NCBI GenBank assembly: GCA_020073245.1
Contig: JAIQFQ010000001.1
Location: 294,001-358,000, forward strand
Source: Terriglobia bacterium
GTDB taxonomy: Bacteria > Acidobacteriota > Thermoanaerobaculia > Thermoanaerobaculales > Thermoanaerobaculaceae
Reading direction: 5' to 3'
Length of the DNA stretch: 64,000 nucleotides
In this document: positions 25,948 through 34,256 of the stretch, one piece after another
How positions within the stretch are numbered: position 1 is the first letter of the stretch
Layout: each line of letters opens with the position of its first letter
The notes under the pieces: generated by a model
Databases searched by the model: none
What the model was told of the DNA's origin: nothing
The model's input: only the letters and a program-made list of their open reading frames with translations
Translations under genes and position numbers: made by a program

Positions 25948-26744
25948 GCGTCACCCCCGGTACGGCCGAGCAGGAGCAGTTCCAGCAGCAGGTTGCGCAG
26001 ACTCCTGCGGTCGAGGTCCTCGTGGAGGTGACCTCCTTCGGCCACCGTGAGCGCTCCACGCTCCTCCGACACCACAACAGCCACCGCGTCGGTCTCCTCG
26101 GTGATCCCGAGCGCCGCACGGTGACGCGAGCCATAGGTGGTGGACAGGTCGGCGCGCACAGATAGGGGAAGGAAGCACCCAGCCGCCGCGATGCGGTTGC
26201 CCTGGACGACTGCGGCGCCGTCGTGAAGTGGCGTACCGGGCGTGAAGAGGTTCACGAGCAGGTCGTACGTGAGACGCGCGTCGATAGGGATTCCGGTCTC
26301 CACGAACGTGCGCAACCCCTCGTCGCGCTCGATCACGATAAGCGCTCCATAGCGGTGCGAGACCAGCGTCTCGCAGGCAAGCACGATGTCGTTGATCACG
26401 ACCTGTCGAGGCGAGAGCACAGAGGTCCAGCGCAGCAGCGGGGTCCGCCCGATAGCGGCGAGGATTCGCCGGATCTCATGCTGGAATAGGACGATGATCA
26501 CGAACGGCAGGTAGAACAGCATCTCGCGCAACACCGTCGCCAGCGTGATCAGGTCGAGGGCCTGAGCTGCGAGATAGCCGCCGCCGAGAATGAACATCCC
26601 CAAGAGCATGGAAACCGCGCGCGTCCCCTTGACTGCAGTGAGCAGGAGGTAGAACACCACGACAACGAGGATGATGTCGACGAGGTCGCGGGTTCCCACC
26701 TCGAGGTGGGTCAACTCCCGCAGGGCTGCGAAGAGCGCGCTCAC
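25944..26744 (-). CDS. cdaA: Diadenylate cyclase CdaA (c-di-AMP synthase)
   Basis: 266 residues. Three TM helices at about 20-105 (including LVDIILVVVVFYLLLTAVKG), then the DAC domain. The active-site DGA motif is in GTPLHDGAAVVQGNRI near residue 177, and the RHR motif is in YGSRHRAALGITEETDAV near 210. It condenses two ATP to cyclic di-AMP at the membrane. It overlaps folP upstream and cdaR downstream by 4 bp each. In other bacteria c-di-AMP controls potassium and osmolyte uptake and cell-wall homeostasis; no effector or hydrolase is visible in the window. Confidence 0.96.
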   Translation of the reverse strand: MSALFAALRELTHLEVGTRDLVDIILVVVVFYLLLTAVKGTRAVSMLLGMFILGGGYLAAQALDLITLATVLREMLFYLPFVIIVLFQHEIRRILAAIGRTPLLRWTSVLSPRQVVINDIVLACETLVSHRYGALIVIERDEGLRTFVETGIPIDARLTYDLLVNLFTPGTPLHDGAAVVQGNRIAAAGCFLPLSVRADLSTTYGSRHRAALGITEETDAVAVVVSEERGALTVAEGGHLHEDLDRRSLRNLLLELLLLGRTGGDA

Positions 26745-27577
26745 GCTGCACCTTTGAGCGCCGCGAGGACAGTGAGGAATTGCACCGTCGCGGCGACATC
26801 GTGGACGCGCACCATCGTTCGGGGCACCCGGGCCGTCTCAACGATCGTCGCAAGTGAGCCGGGGAGTCGTGCGCCCGGACTGACGCCGTCGGCGAGCTTT
26901 CCAATGAACGACTTGCGGGACGACCCAACCACCAACGGATGGCCAAGAGCGGCCAGGTCAGGCAGCGCCGAAAGCAGACGGAGGTTGCCTCCCACGTCCT
27001 TGCCGAAGCCGATCCCAGGGTCCAGCAGGGTCCGCTCCGGCCGGATCCCCGCCGCCACGGCCGCGGCAGCGCGTTGGGCGAGGAACTCGTGCACCTCGGC
27101 CACCACGTCCATGTACGCGGTATCGTGCTGCATGGTGCGCGGTTCGCCGCGCATGTGCATGAGCACGATGCCCGCGTCGTGACGCGCTACCACTCCGAAC
27201 ATCCGCGGGTCGCGGCCCGCTGTCACATCGTTGATGAGCCGGGCTCCCGCACGAAGCGCGCCCTCCGCGACGCCCGCCTTCGAGGTATCGACAGAAACAA
27301 GAGCGCTCGGGCACCGCCGCAACAGCTCGGCGATCACCGGGACGACTCGGTCCGTCTCGACCGCCTCCGCCACGGCCTCTGAACCTGGGCGCGTGGACTC
27401 CCCACCGATATCCACGACGTCCGCTCCGGCCGCGATCATCTCGATGGCGTGCTCGATCGCCTCATCACGCGAGCCGAATTGTCCGCCGTCCGAGAACGAG
27501 TCGGGCGTGACGTTGAGAACACCCATCACTGCAGGGCGCCCTCGGCGCCATAGCTCCTCGGGAATCCATTCCAACAC
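26741..27577 (-). CDS. folP: Dihydropteroate synthase
   Basis: 278 residues from a GTG at 27577; a TTG at 27691 would add 38 unconserved residues. The first signature is GRPAVMGVLNVTPDSFSDGG (Mg/diphosphate-binding Asn), followed by DIGGESTRPGSE, VSVDTSKAGVAEGAL, LINDVTAG, a C-terminal GIGFGKD and VVGSSRKSFIG (pterin-binding Lys), and a final RVHDVA. It joins p-aminobenzoate to dihydropterin pyrophosphate in folate synthesis. It heads the operon that continues into cdaA by a 4-bp overlap, an association also known in other bacteria. The distance to the upstream divergent gene is about 320 bp. Confidence 0.95.
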   Translation of the reverse strand: MLEWIPEELWRRGRPAVMGVLNVTPDSFSDGGQFGSRDEAIEHAIEMIAAGADVVDIGGESTRPGSEAVAEAVETDRVVPVIAELLRRCPSALVSVDTSKAGVAEGALRAGARLINDVTAGRDPRMFGVVARHDAGIVLMHMRGEPRTMQHDTAYMDVVAEVHEFLAQRAAAAVAAGIRPERTLLDPGIGFGKDVGGNLRLLSALPDLAALGHPLVVGSSRKSFIGKLADGVSPGARLPGSLATIVETARVPRTMVRVHDVAATVQFLTVLAALKGAA

Positions 27578-27895
27578 GTGCCAACTGTACAGGAGACGGC
27601 ACACTCCTTCCAAGGGCTCGACTGCGGGCCCCACGCGCGATGTCTCGCAGGCCTCACGGCAGGCGAATTCGACCTTCTCCCGGAAGCGCAACGTCTGGAG
27701 CGGCTGGCACGGACGGGGGGTGAGCGGAGATGTCGCTTGCGTCAGCGGGGACTCGGGCGGCTTGATGTGACGAGAACGTGATCCGCCTTTCGACCCGTTT
27801 CCAGGACGACCATCTCGGGCGAACGGCTGTTGAGTCCGTGAGGGAATGGAGCAACCCTCTGCTATCCTTCACCGACGCAAGGCCGGAGGGCGAGC
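27578..27895. other. Divergent spacer between folP and the DsbA-like gene
   Basis: About 320 bp. It must hold promoters for both directions, but no clear -35/-10 pair is visible. TATCCT at 27863-27868 is a weak -10 for the rightward gene. The half next to folP could encode an N-terminal extension if the TTG at 27691 is used. No other gene is supported. Confidence 0.35.
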
Positions 27896-29083
27896 ATGCG
27901 ACGTGGCGCGGTGGTGGTGCTGGCGTTGTTGGCAGCAGTCCCAAGCGGGGCACAGGTCTCCGAGCAGACGATCAAGGCCTTTGCGCGCGAGTTCATGACC
28001 TACGCGCCCGAAACCGTGATCGCAATTACCGAGACCACGAACGGTACGACGCCTGCCGGTCCGTATCAGGCGATCCGCGTCGAGCGCACGTTCATCAAGC
28101 CCGAAGCCAAAGACCCGCTCGCCTTGCTGTTCGACTCCAGGGCAGGGACCGTGGCTGCCGGCCTCCTTTTCCCTCTTCCGACCACCGATCCTCCGGTCAC
28201 CCCCGAGACGCTGCCGCTCTTCGTGCAGCAGGTCCTCCCCGAGGTACTCACCAAGTGGTTCGGCAGCAAGGTGAACGTTCCGTGGCCGATGAGCCCGACC
28301 AAGCCGGGGGCGGTCGTCCCGCTCGTCGCTCTGGTCTCAACCGGCTATGGTTGGATGAGAATGCCGCTTGCGGTCACTGCCGAGGGCAAGTTCGTCATGA
28401 TCGGCGGCATCTGGCCGCTCGACCGCGACCCCCGCGCCATTCGACGAGAGATCCTCGACCATGCCGACGTGCAGTGGGATGTCGGCCACGAGAAAGCCGT
28501 CGTCAAGGTGGTGGAGTTCTCCGACTTCCAGTGCCCGGCGTGCAAGCGCGGGTGGGGCGAGATCAAGCCGGTTCTGACCCAGCACGGCGAGAAGATCCGC
28601 CATGGTCTGGTCACCTTCCCGTTGGTCTCCGCGCATCCGTGGGCGTTCCGTGCCGCCGTGGCGGGTTACTGCATCGGTCAGGTCTGGCCCGAGCGAGTCG
28701 TCGATCTCAAGGAGGAGTGCTACCGCCTTCAGGACACGCTCAGCGTCGAGTCCCTCGACGACACGGTGTTCGGGTTCCTGGCCTCACGCGGTTTGGACAG
28801 GGGCCAGTTCCTCACCTGCTACCTCAAGGACCCTTCGGTCGACGCAGTGCTGCACCACCTCGATCTCGGATACCGCCTTGGGGTCCTTGGGACGCCGACG
28901 TTCTTCGTGAACGGAGAGCCGCTGCCCTGGGGGGAGTCGGAGTGGTTCTCCAAGCGCCTGGACGCGATCTTGACCGCCAACGGCCGGCCCGAGGGCGCGG
29001 CGGAAATCTCGGTCAAGCCCCCGACGCCCGTTCCTACCCCAACCCAGGGATCGCGTCCGAAGCCTGATGCGGGCGTGAAGTAA
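27896..29083 (+). CDS. Secreted DsbA-like thioredoxin-fold protein
   Basis: 395 residues with GGAGG before the ATG. There is a signal peptide (residues 1-20, cleavage after SGAQ). Residues 25-180 form an N-terminal domain without recognised motifs. The C-terminal thioredoxin fold starts near residue 195: VVKVVEFSDFQCPACKRGW contains the active site C213-P-A-C216, and LGVLGTPTFFVNGEPLPWG supplies the cis-proline loop. An inserted helical domain lies between them, as in DsbA. It probably oxidises or isomerises disulfides in the periplasm. The N-terminal domain resembles disulfide-reductase partners seen in other lineages, but I cannot name it. It stands alone between divergent and convergent neighbours. 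Confidence 0.88.
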   Translation: MRRGAVVVLALLAAVPSGAQVSEQTIKAFAREFMTYAPETVIAITETTNGTTPAGPYQAIRVERTFIKPEAKDPLALLFDSRAGTVAAGLLFPLPTTDPPVTPETLPLFVQQVLPEVLTKWFGSKVNVPWPMSPTKPGAVVPLVALVSTGYGWMRMPLAVTAEGKFVMIGGIWPLDRDPRAIRREILDHADVQWDVGHEKAVVKVVEFSDFQCPACKRGWGEIKPVLTQHGEKIRHGLVTFPLVSAHPWAFRAAVAGYCIGQVWPERVVDLKEECYRLQDTLSVESLDDTVFGFLASRGLDRGQFLTCYLKDPSVDAVLHHLDLGYRLGVLGTPTFFVNGEPLPWGESEWFSKRLDAILTANGRPEGAAEISVKPPTPVPTPTQGSRPKPDAGVK

Positions 29084-29179
29084 CCCGTATTCCAGCCCCC
29101 GTGACGAGGGGCGCGCCACCGAGCATCAGGCACAGCAAGCCGCGCGCCGGCCGCCAAGCGCCATCCGTTCGCCGCTGTG

Positions 29180-30226
29180 CTACGCGCGTTCGATTTGGCG
29201 CCTGACCGCGATTGCAAGCGCCCGAAACGCTTCGGCCGCCGCGGAGTCGGGGTGCGATACGACGATCGGCGTGCCGACGTCCCCGCCCACGACGATCTCG
29301 GGGTCGATAGGAATGTCGCCGAGGAAGGGGACTCCGAGCTGTTCGGCGGTGCGTCTCCCGCCGCCGTGCTTGAAGATCTCGCTCCTGTTGCCGCAGTGAG
29401 GGCAGACAAAGGCCGACATGTTCTCGATCACCCCGAGCACGGGCACGTTGACCTTCTGGAACATCGCGAGCCCCTTGCGGGCATCGATGAGAGCGACGTC
29501 CTGGGGCGTCGTCACGATCACGGCACCGTCCAGCGGAACCTGCTGAGTCATGGTCAGCTGGGCGTCGCCGGTTCCAGGAGGCAGGTCCACGATCAGGTAG
29601 TCGAGCGTGCCCCACTCCACGTCCTCGATGAACTGCTGCAGCGCCTTCATCACCATCGGCCCGCGCCAGATGACCGGCTGGTCGGGATCCATCAGGAACC
29701 CGAGGGACATCACCTTGACGCCGTTGCCGTCGACCGGCAGGATCTTCTCCTCGGGGCTGACCCGGGGCTTGTCCGTGCAGCCCATCATCATCTGCTGGGA
29801 CGGCCCGTAGATGTCGGCGTCGAGCAAGCCCACGGCGGCGCCCTCCCGGAGCAACGCGAGCGCCAGGTTGGCCGCCACAGTGGACTTCCCGACACCTCCC
29901 TTGCCCGACGCCACGGCAACCTTGTAGCGCACACCGGGAAGCGCGGTGCGAGGCGGTGTTGCCGCTTGCGGAGCCTGGGGAGCCTGCACCTTGCAATCGA
30001 GCTTGACGCTCGTGACGCCCGGCAACGCCTCCAGCGCCGTCCTGGCATCCCGCTCCACCGCTTCGCCCGCCGATTGGTTGGCCGTCGTCATCACGATTTC
30101 GACCTCCACCGAGCCACCGTCGACGCGCACGCCCCGGACGAAGCCGAACGACACGATGTCCCGGCTCAGCCCCGGGAACTTGACCTTCTTGAGCGCCTCA
30201 CGGACGACTGCCTCTGTCAACGCCAT
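29180..30226 (-). CDS. apbC: Fe-S cluster carrier ATPase, Mrp/ApbC family
   Basis: 348 residues. An N-terminal MIP18-like domain (1-85) is followed by a P-loop ATPase: deviant Walker A VASGKGGVGKSTVAANLALA near residue 112, DADIYGPSQQMMMG (switch I) around 140, and LDYLIVDLPPGTGDAQLT (Walker B) near 215. The paired cysteines for a bridging cluster are in FVCPHCGNRSEIFKHGGG near residue 280. Members assemble and deliver [4Fe-4S] clusters. A stand-alone MIP18 protein lies 139 bp upstream on the same strand, supporting a joint role in Fe-S delivery. In the N-terminal domain the usual Cys-containing TTPxCP loop is replaced by TTANQS. Confidence 0.94.
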   Translation of the reverse strand: MALTEAVVREALKKVKFPGLSRDIVSFGFVRGVRVDGGSVEVEIVMTTANQSAGEAVERDARTALEALPGVTSVKLDCKVQAPQAPQAATPPRTALPGVRYKVAVASGKGGVGKSTVAANLALALLREGAAVGLLDADIYGPSQQMMMGCTDKPRVSPEEKILPVDGNGVKVMSLGFLMDPDQPVIWRGPMVMKALQQFIEDVEWGTLDYLIVDLPPGTGDAQLTMTQQVPLDGAVIVTTPQDVALIDARKGLAMFQKVNVPVLGVIENMSAFVCPHCGNRSEIFKHGGGRRTAEQLGVPFLGDIPIDPEIVVGGDVGTPIVVSHPDSAAAEAFRALAIAVRRQIERA

Positions 30227-30365
30227 CTTGTCCTCCCTACGTCAGCCTCAACAGGGTTTGCACGATGGAAGATCGACCGAACTCTACGGGCGATGATCAC
30301 GAGACGGAATCGGGTGCCTGCACCGCGCCTGCCCCAGGGTGCCGACTCGTCCTTTCGCCCGACGC

Positions 30366-30671
30366 TCAACTCGGCCAGCCGAAGTGGTGGCGAACCGTTT
30401 CGGAGGCCATTCCCGGGTTCCACGGAGGATCCCAGACGATCTCCACCACGACGTCGCCTGAACCCGTGTGCCGCCGTATCGCCTCCTCGGCATCCGCCGA
30501 GATGCGCCGCACCAGAGGGCAGCCTCGCGTGGTGAGCGTCAGCTGGACCCGCACCCGATCGGGGGGCTCGACCGCCACGCCGTAGACGAGGCCGAGGTCC
30601 ACGACCGAGAACGGGACCTCCGGATCCATAACGGTGGACAAAGCCTCCCAGACCTTTGTGTCAGCGATCAT
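30366..30671 (-). CDS. MIP18/PaaD-type Fe-S assembly factor
   Basis: 101 residues from the ATG at 30671, which has GAGGAGG 7 bases upstream; the longer frame is not needed. It is a single MIP18 (DUF59) domain: VWEALSTVMDPEVPFSVVDLGLVYG, followed by the cysteine loop TTRGCPLVRR with C near residue 59 and the C-terminal VEIVWDPPWNPGMASETVR. Homologues (SufT, PaaD, CIA2) help load Fe-S clusters onto target enzymes. It starts 1 bp after the plsC stop and precedes apbC, so the three genes are probably transcribed together. Confidence 0.93.
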   Translation of the reverse strand: MIADTKVWEALSTVMDPEVPFSVVDLGLVYGVAVEPPDRVRVQLTLTTRGCPLVRRISADAEEAIRRHTGSGDVVVEIVWDPPWNPGMASETVRHHFGWPS

Positions 30672-30672
30672 T

Positions 30673-31449
30673 TCACGCCCTCCTCGCCTCGACACCCTCG
30701 TCACGGCCAACCGTCCCGCTCGCGCCCGCATTGCCGCGCAGCTTCTCCATCTCGATCCGGACCGCCGCCATCAACTCGCGCTTGTCCGTGACGCCCCGAC
30801 CGGCCGTCGGGATGGGGTCGCCAAACCGCACCGTAATGGTGCCGGGGCGGATCAGGTAGTTGTGCTTGGGAAGGCATCGGGCAGGGCCCTCGAGGCCCAC
30901 CGGAACGATCGGGATCCCGGCCTTGAGCGCGATCAGGAAGCCGCCGCGCTGGAACGGCAACAGGTTTCCGTCGGTGGAGCGGGTTTCCTCCGGGAAGATG
31001 AGGATCGAACGGCCGTTCCGGATGCGCTCGGCGGCCTCGTCGAACGATTTCACGGCTTCGCGCCGGTTCTTCCGATCCACCGGTATGAACCCCATCGAGG
31101 CGATCGCCCAGCCGAAGATCGGCCAGGCGAACAGCGACTTCTTCGCCAGGAAACGCACCTGCACCGGGATCGCCGCCAAGAGCGCCGGGATGTCCAGCCA
31201 CGACTCGTGGTTCGCCATGAACACGACCGGCTCGTCACGCGGAACCCGCTCCCGTCCCTCACTCCGCAGGCGCACGAACCCGCCCAAAAGGACGCCGCGT
31301 GCCCAGATCCTCGCGCCGCGCAACGTCCAGTCGCCGCGGGGCGGTATGAACCCGACGATCGTCCCGACAATCCCCGACACAATGGTGTTGACGAGCCCGA
31401 GCGCCACGAACACCACCATCGCGAGGAATCGGACGACGATCACCGGCAA
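30673..31449 (-). CDS. plsC: 1-acyl-sn-glycerol-3-phosphate acyltransferase (PlsC family)
   Basis: 258 residues. An N-terminal hydrophobic hairpin (residues 3-50) associates it with the membrane. The acyltransferase blocks are in order: NHESWLDIPAL (H-x4-D, catalytic) near residue 80, GFIPVDRKNRREA, FPEETRSTDGNLLPFQRGGF near 155, and IPIVPVGLEGPARCLPK. It adds the second acyl chain to lysophosphatidate in phospholipid synthesis. The stop is followed 1 bp later by the MIP18 gene. A heptameric repeat cluster lies immediately upstream of its start. Confidence 0.93.
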   Translation of the reverse strand: MPVIVVRFLAMVVFVALGLVNTIVSGIVGTIVGFIPPRGDWTLRGARIWARGVLLGGFVRLRSEGRERVPRDEPVVFMANHESWLDIPALLAAIPVQVRFLAKKSLFAWPIFGWAIASMGFIPVDRKNRREAVKSFDEAAERIRNGRSILIFPEETRSTDGNLLPFQRGGFLIALKAGIPIVPVGLEGPARCLPKHNYLIRPGTITVRFGDPIPTAGRGVTDKRELMAAVRIEMEKLRGNAGASGTVGRDEGVEARRA

Positions 31450-31469
31450 ATTGTAGCGCCGGAGGGACC

Positions 31470-31519
31470 GTGGTCAGTGGTCCGTGGTCAGAAGAGACGT
31501 GGCCGGTGGCCGGTGGAAA
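31470..31519. repeat. Heptameric tandem repeat, GTGGTCN/GTGGCCG type
   Basis: Three perfect 7-bp units GTGGTCA, GTGGTCC, GTGGTCA (31470-31490), an 8-bp gap, then GTGGCCG, GTGGCCG, GTGGAAA (31499-31519). The segment AGACGTGGCCGGTGG recurs at about 51232-51246 beside a sister array. It sits in the ftsH-plsC spacer. See the findings on heptamer arrays. Confidence 0.8.
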
Positions 31520-31772
31520 CAAGGAAAGCAGGGCGAAGGCAGCACGCGTGTAGCAGCGCCGCCGCCGTTGGGCCTTTCGCGAGGCGCGGGAGCGGCCCAC
31601 GCCGGAGTGTAGCCGGAGGCTACATGAGGACGCGTGGCCGCGATCCGCAACGCCGGGCGAGACGCGGCTGTGCCGCGGCGAGCGGGGGGCCCGGGGGTCG
31701 AGAGCGTCCGGGTGGGTGGGCGGAGTGGACGCGGGACGCCCAGCCCGAATGGATGGTCCGACGCCGGCGGCG
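31520..31772. other. Rest of the ftsH-plsC spacer, no gene recognised
   Basis: About 250 bp, very GC-rich toward ftsH. Open frames here show no conserved motif. No terminator hairpin with a T-run is visible after ftsH. Confidence 0.4.
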
Positions 31773-33656
31773 CTAGATGGCTTCGGCGGAGGGAACGGGG
31801 CGGCCCGGCCCCTTGAGCTTCTCGACCGGCACGCCGGTGTGCTCCGAGACCATCTGGTAGACCTCCTCGCCTTCCAGGACCTCCCGCTCGAGCAGCGCAG
31901 CGGCGATCTTGTCCAGCACCGGCCGGTTCTCGGTCAGGGTCTGCTGCGCGCGCCCGTATGCGTTCTCCACGAGCCGCTTGATCTCGCTGTCGATCTCCAC
32001 CGCCGTCGCCTCCGAGTAGTCCTGGTGACGGGCGAACTCCTTGCCAAGGAAGATCGCCTCCTCGCGCTTCCCGAACGTGAGCGGACCCATCGACGACATC
32101 CCCCACTCGCACACCATCTTGCGGGCAAGCTCGGTGGCTCGCTCGAGGTCGTTGCCGGCGCCGGTCGTGATCTTCTCGTCGCCGAACACGATCTGCTCCG
32201 CGAGGCGACCGCCCATCAGGACGACGAGTTCGTCGCTGAGATACGCCCTAGCGTGCAGGTAGCGGTCCTCTTCGGGGAGCTGCTGTGTCAGGCCGAGGGC
32301 CAGACCACGGGGGATGATCGTCACCTTGTGGAGCGGGTCGGCGTTGGGCAGCATTGCCGCGATCAGGGCGTGGCCGGCCTCGTGGAACGCCACGACCCGC
32401 TTCTCCTCCTCGGACAGCGCAAGTGAGCGCCGCTCCGCGCCCATCATCACCTTGTCCTTGGCGAACTCGAAGTCCTCCATCGCGACCGCGGTCTTGTTGA
32501 AACGGGCGGCCCTCAGCGCGGCCTCGTTGACGAGGTTGGCGATGTCAGCACCCGAGAACCCAGGCGTCGAACGCGCGAGCACCGAGAGTTCCACGTCCGG
32601 CGCAAGCGTGATCTTGGTCGTGTGGACCTTCAATATCTCGGTGCGACCGTTGAAGTCGGGCCGGCTCACCACGATCCGCCGGTCGAAGCGACCGGGCCTC
32701 AGCAGCGCAGGATCGAGGACGTCGGGCCGGTTCGTGGCGGCGACCAGGATCACGCCCTCGTTGGCCTCGAAGCCGTCCATCTCGACGAGGAGCGCGTTGA
32801 GCGTCTGCTCGCGTTCGTCGTGGCCGCCGCCGAGGCCGGCCCCGCGGTGGCGACCCACCGCGTCGATCTCGTCGATGAAGATGATGCAAGGGGCGTTCTT
32901 CTTGCCCTGCTCGAAAAGGTCACGCACGCGGGAGGCTCCGACCCCGACGAACATCTCAACGAAGTCCGAGCCGGAGATCGAAAAGAACGGCACATCGGCC
33001 TCACCCGCCACGGCCCGGGCGAGGAGCGTCTTGCCGGTTCCCGGGGGGCCCATCAGGAGCACGCCCTTTGGGATCTTGCCACCGAGCTTCTGGAACCGCT
33101 GGGGGTCGCGGAGGAACTCGATGATCTCCTGGAGCTCCTCCTTGGCCTCATCGACGCCCGCGACGTCTTTGAACGTCACGCCCTTCTTCTGCGGGTTGAG
33201 CAGACGCGCCCTCGACTTGCCGAACGCCATCGCCTTGTTGCCGCCGGACTGCATCTGGCGATAGAGGTAGAACCACATTCCTACCATGAGGATGATCGGG
33301 AGCCACCACGTCAACAGGGTTGACCAGATCGAGCCTTGCGACGCTTGCTCCGCCTTGATCTTCACATTGTGCTCGCGCAGCACGCCCACGAGCTTGTCGT
33401 ACCCCGGGGAGTACGTCACGAAGTCGAATGGCCGTGCGGCGAGCGACCGCGAGGCGGGAGCCTCGGCGGACCGTCCGTAGACTTCGTCACCTCGGATCAG
33501 CACCTCGGTGATCTGGTTCTTTTCGATGCGGTCGAGGAACTCCGAGAAAGCGATCTCCTTGGTCCCTGCCCGGCTCGTGGTGATCCAGTTCCAGAGCAGA
33601 ACCACCGACACGATGATGACGACGAACAGCAGCATGTTCTTGACGTTCTGGTTCAC
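31773..33656 (-). CDS. ftsH: ATP-dependent zinc metalloprotease FtsH
   Basis: 627 residues. TM1 at residues 7-26 and TM2 at about 112-132 flank the small periplasmic domain; AAA domain follows with Walker A GPPGTGKT near residue 205, Walker [12 protein letters not shown] near 265, and second region of homology [21 protein letters not shown]. Zinc site is H425-E-A-G-H429, with the third ligand in the ATGAGNDLE-like [14 protein letters not shown]. It degrades membrane and short-lived cytoplasmic proteins. It follows hpt by 81 bp in the tilS-hpt-ftsH order conserved in many bacteria. The length and motifs are fully normal. Confidence 0.97.
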   Translation of the reverse strand: MNQNVKNMLLFVVIIVSVVLLWNWITTSRAGTKEIAFSEFLDRIEKNQITEVLIRGDEVYGRSAEAPASRSLAARPFDFVTYSPGYDKLVGVLREHNVKIKAEQASQGSIWSTLLTWWLPIILMVGMWFYLYRQMQSGGNKAMAFGKSRARLLNPQKKGVTFKDVAGVDEAKEELQEIIEFLRDPQRFQKLGGKIPKGVLLMGPPGTGKTLLARAVAGEADVPFFSISGSDFVEMFVGVGASRVRDLFEQGKKNAPCIIFIDEIDAVGRHRGAGLGGGHDEREQTLNALLVEMDGFEANEGVILVAATNRPDVLDPALLRPGRFDRRIVVSRPDFNGRTEILKVHTTKITLAPDVELSVLARSTPGFSGADIANLVNEAALRAARFNKTAVAMEDFEFAKDKVMMGAERRSLALSEEEKRVVAFHEAGHALIAAMLPNADPLHKVTIIPRGLALGLTQQLPEEDRYLHARAYLSDELVVLMGGRLAEQIVFGDEKITTGAGNDLERATELARKMVCEWGMSSMGPLTFGKREEAIFLGKEFARHQDYSEATAVEIDSEIKRLVENAYGRAQQTLTENRPVLDKIAAALLEREVLEGEEVYQMVSEHTGVPVEKLKGPGRPVPSAEAI

Positions 33657-33737
33657 GTACTCTCCGCGCTTCTCCGGCGGTTCGGTTCGTTGGCGCCAGA
33701 CTCAAATGAGGGCGCTCTCACGAAGCCAAGGCACCGG

Positions 33738-34256
33738 CTACACCCCCTCAAGGGCGTTGATGTCGGGAAGATTCCCCCACCGACCCTCGTACTCCATCCC
33801 GTACCCGACCAGGCGACCTGGCGGTAGATCGTCGAAGGCGATGTACTTGGGCTCCAACGCCACTCGACGCAAAAGCGGACGGTTGACGAGTGCTGCGACT
33901 TCCAAACTCGCAGGACTCTGCTCGGCGAGGTGGGTCAGCAAGTAGTTCTCGGTCACACCCGAATGGCAGATGTCTTTCAGGATGAGAGCGTGCGCCCCCT
34001 CCAAGTGAACGTGGGTGGCGTACGTGAGTTCGATGATCGCACCGCGGGCCTCGACCTGATGCATGAGGTTGACGAGCTCGAAGCGTACGGAACCCGGGAT
34101 GGCGCGCAGCAGGTCCGCAAGGAAAACCGTGGCACCCTTCAGCATCCCGACCAGAACCAGATCACGGCCGGCATAGTCGGCGCCGATGCGCTTCCCCAGC
34201 TCCTCGATGCGGGCCGCTATGTCCTCGCGCGTGATCACCTGTCGTGGTGTCCCCAT
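33738..34256 (-). CDS. hpt: Hypoxanthine phosphoribosyltransferase-family protein, altered PRPP loop
   Basis: 172 residues, normal Hpt length. Family features: an N-terminal helix EDIAARIEELGKRIGADYAG, LVGMLKGATVFLADLLRAI (second conserved block), and the C-terminal SLEVAALVNRPLLRRVALEPKYIAFD...VGYGMEYEGRWGNLP. The PRPP-binding loop, normally E-D-I-x-D-T/S-G, reads K94-D-I-C-H98-S-G: the first acidic residue is Lys and the aspartate that acts as general base is His. It may have changed substrate, low activity or a non-enzymatic role. It overlaps tilS by 22 bp and precedes ftsH, the classic order, which argues for orthology despite the changes. Confidence 0.85.
   Translation of the reverse strand: MGTPRQVITREDIAARIEELGKRIGADYAGRDLVLVGMLKGATVFLADLLRAIPGSVRFELVNLMHQVEARGAIIELTYATHVHLEGAHALILKDICHSGVTENYLLTHLAEQSPASLEVAALVNRPLLRRVALEPKYIAFDDLPPGRLVGYGMEYEGRWGNLPDINALEGV

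Noticed and set aside
31470-31519. Heptamer arrays considered as a CRISPR array
   Set aside because: Units are 7 bp with no spacers; no cas genes are in the window.
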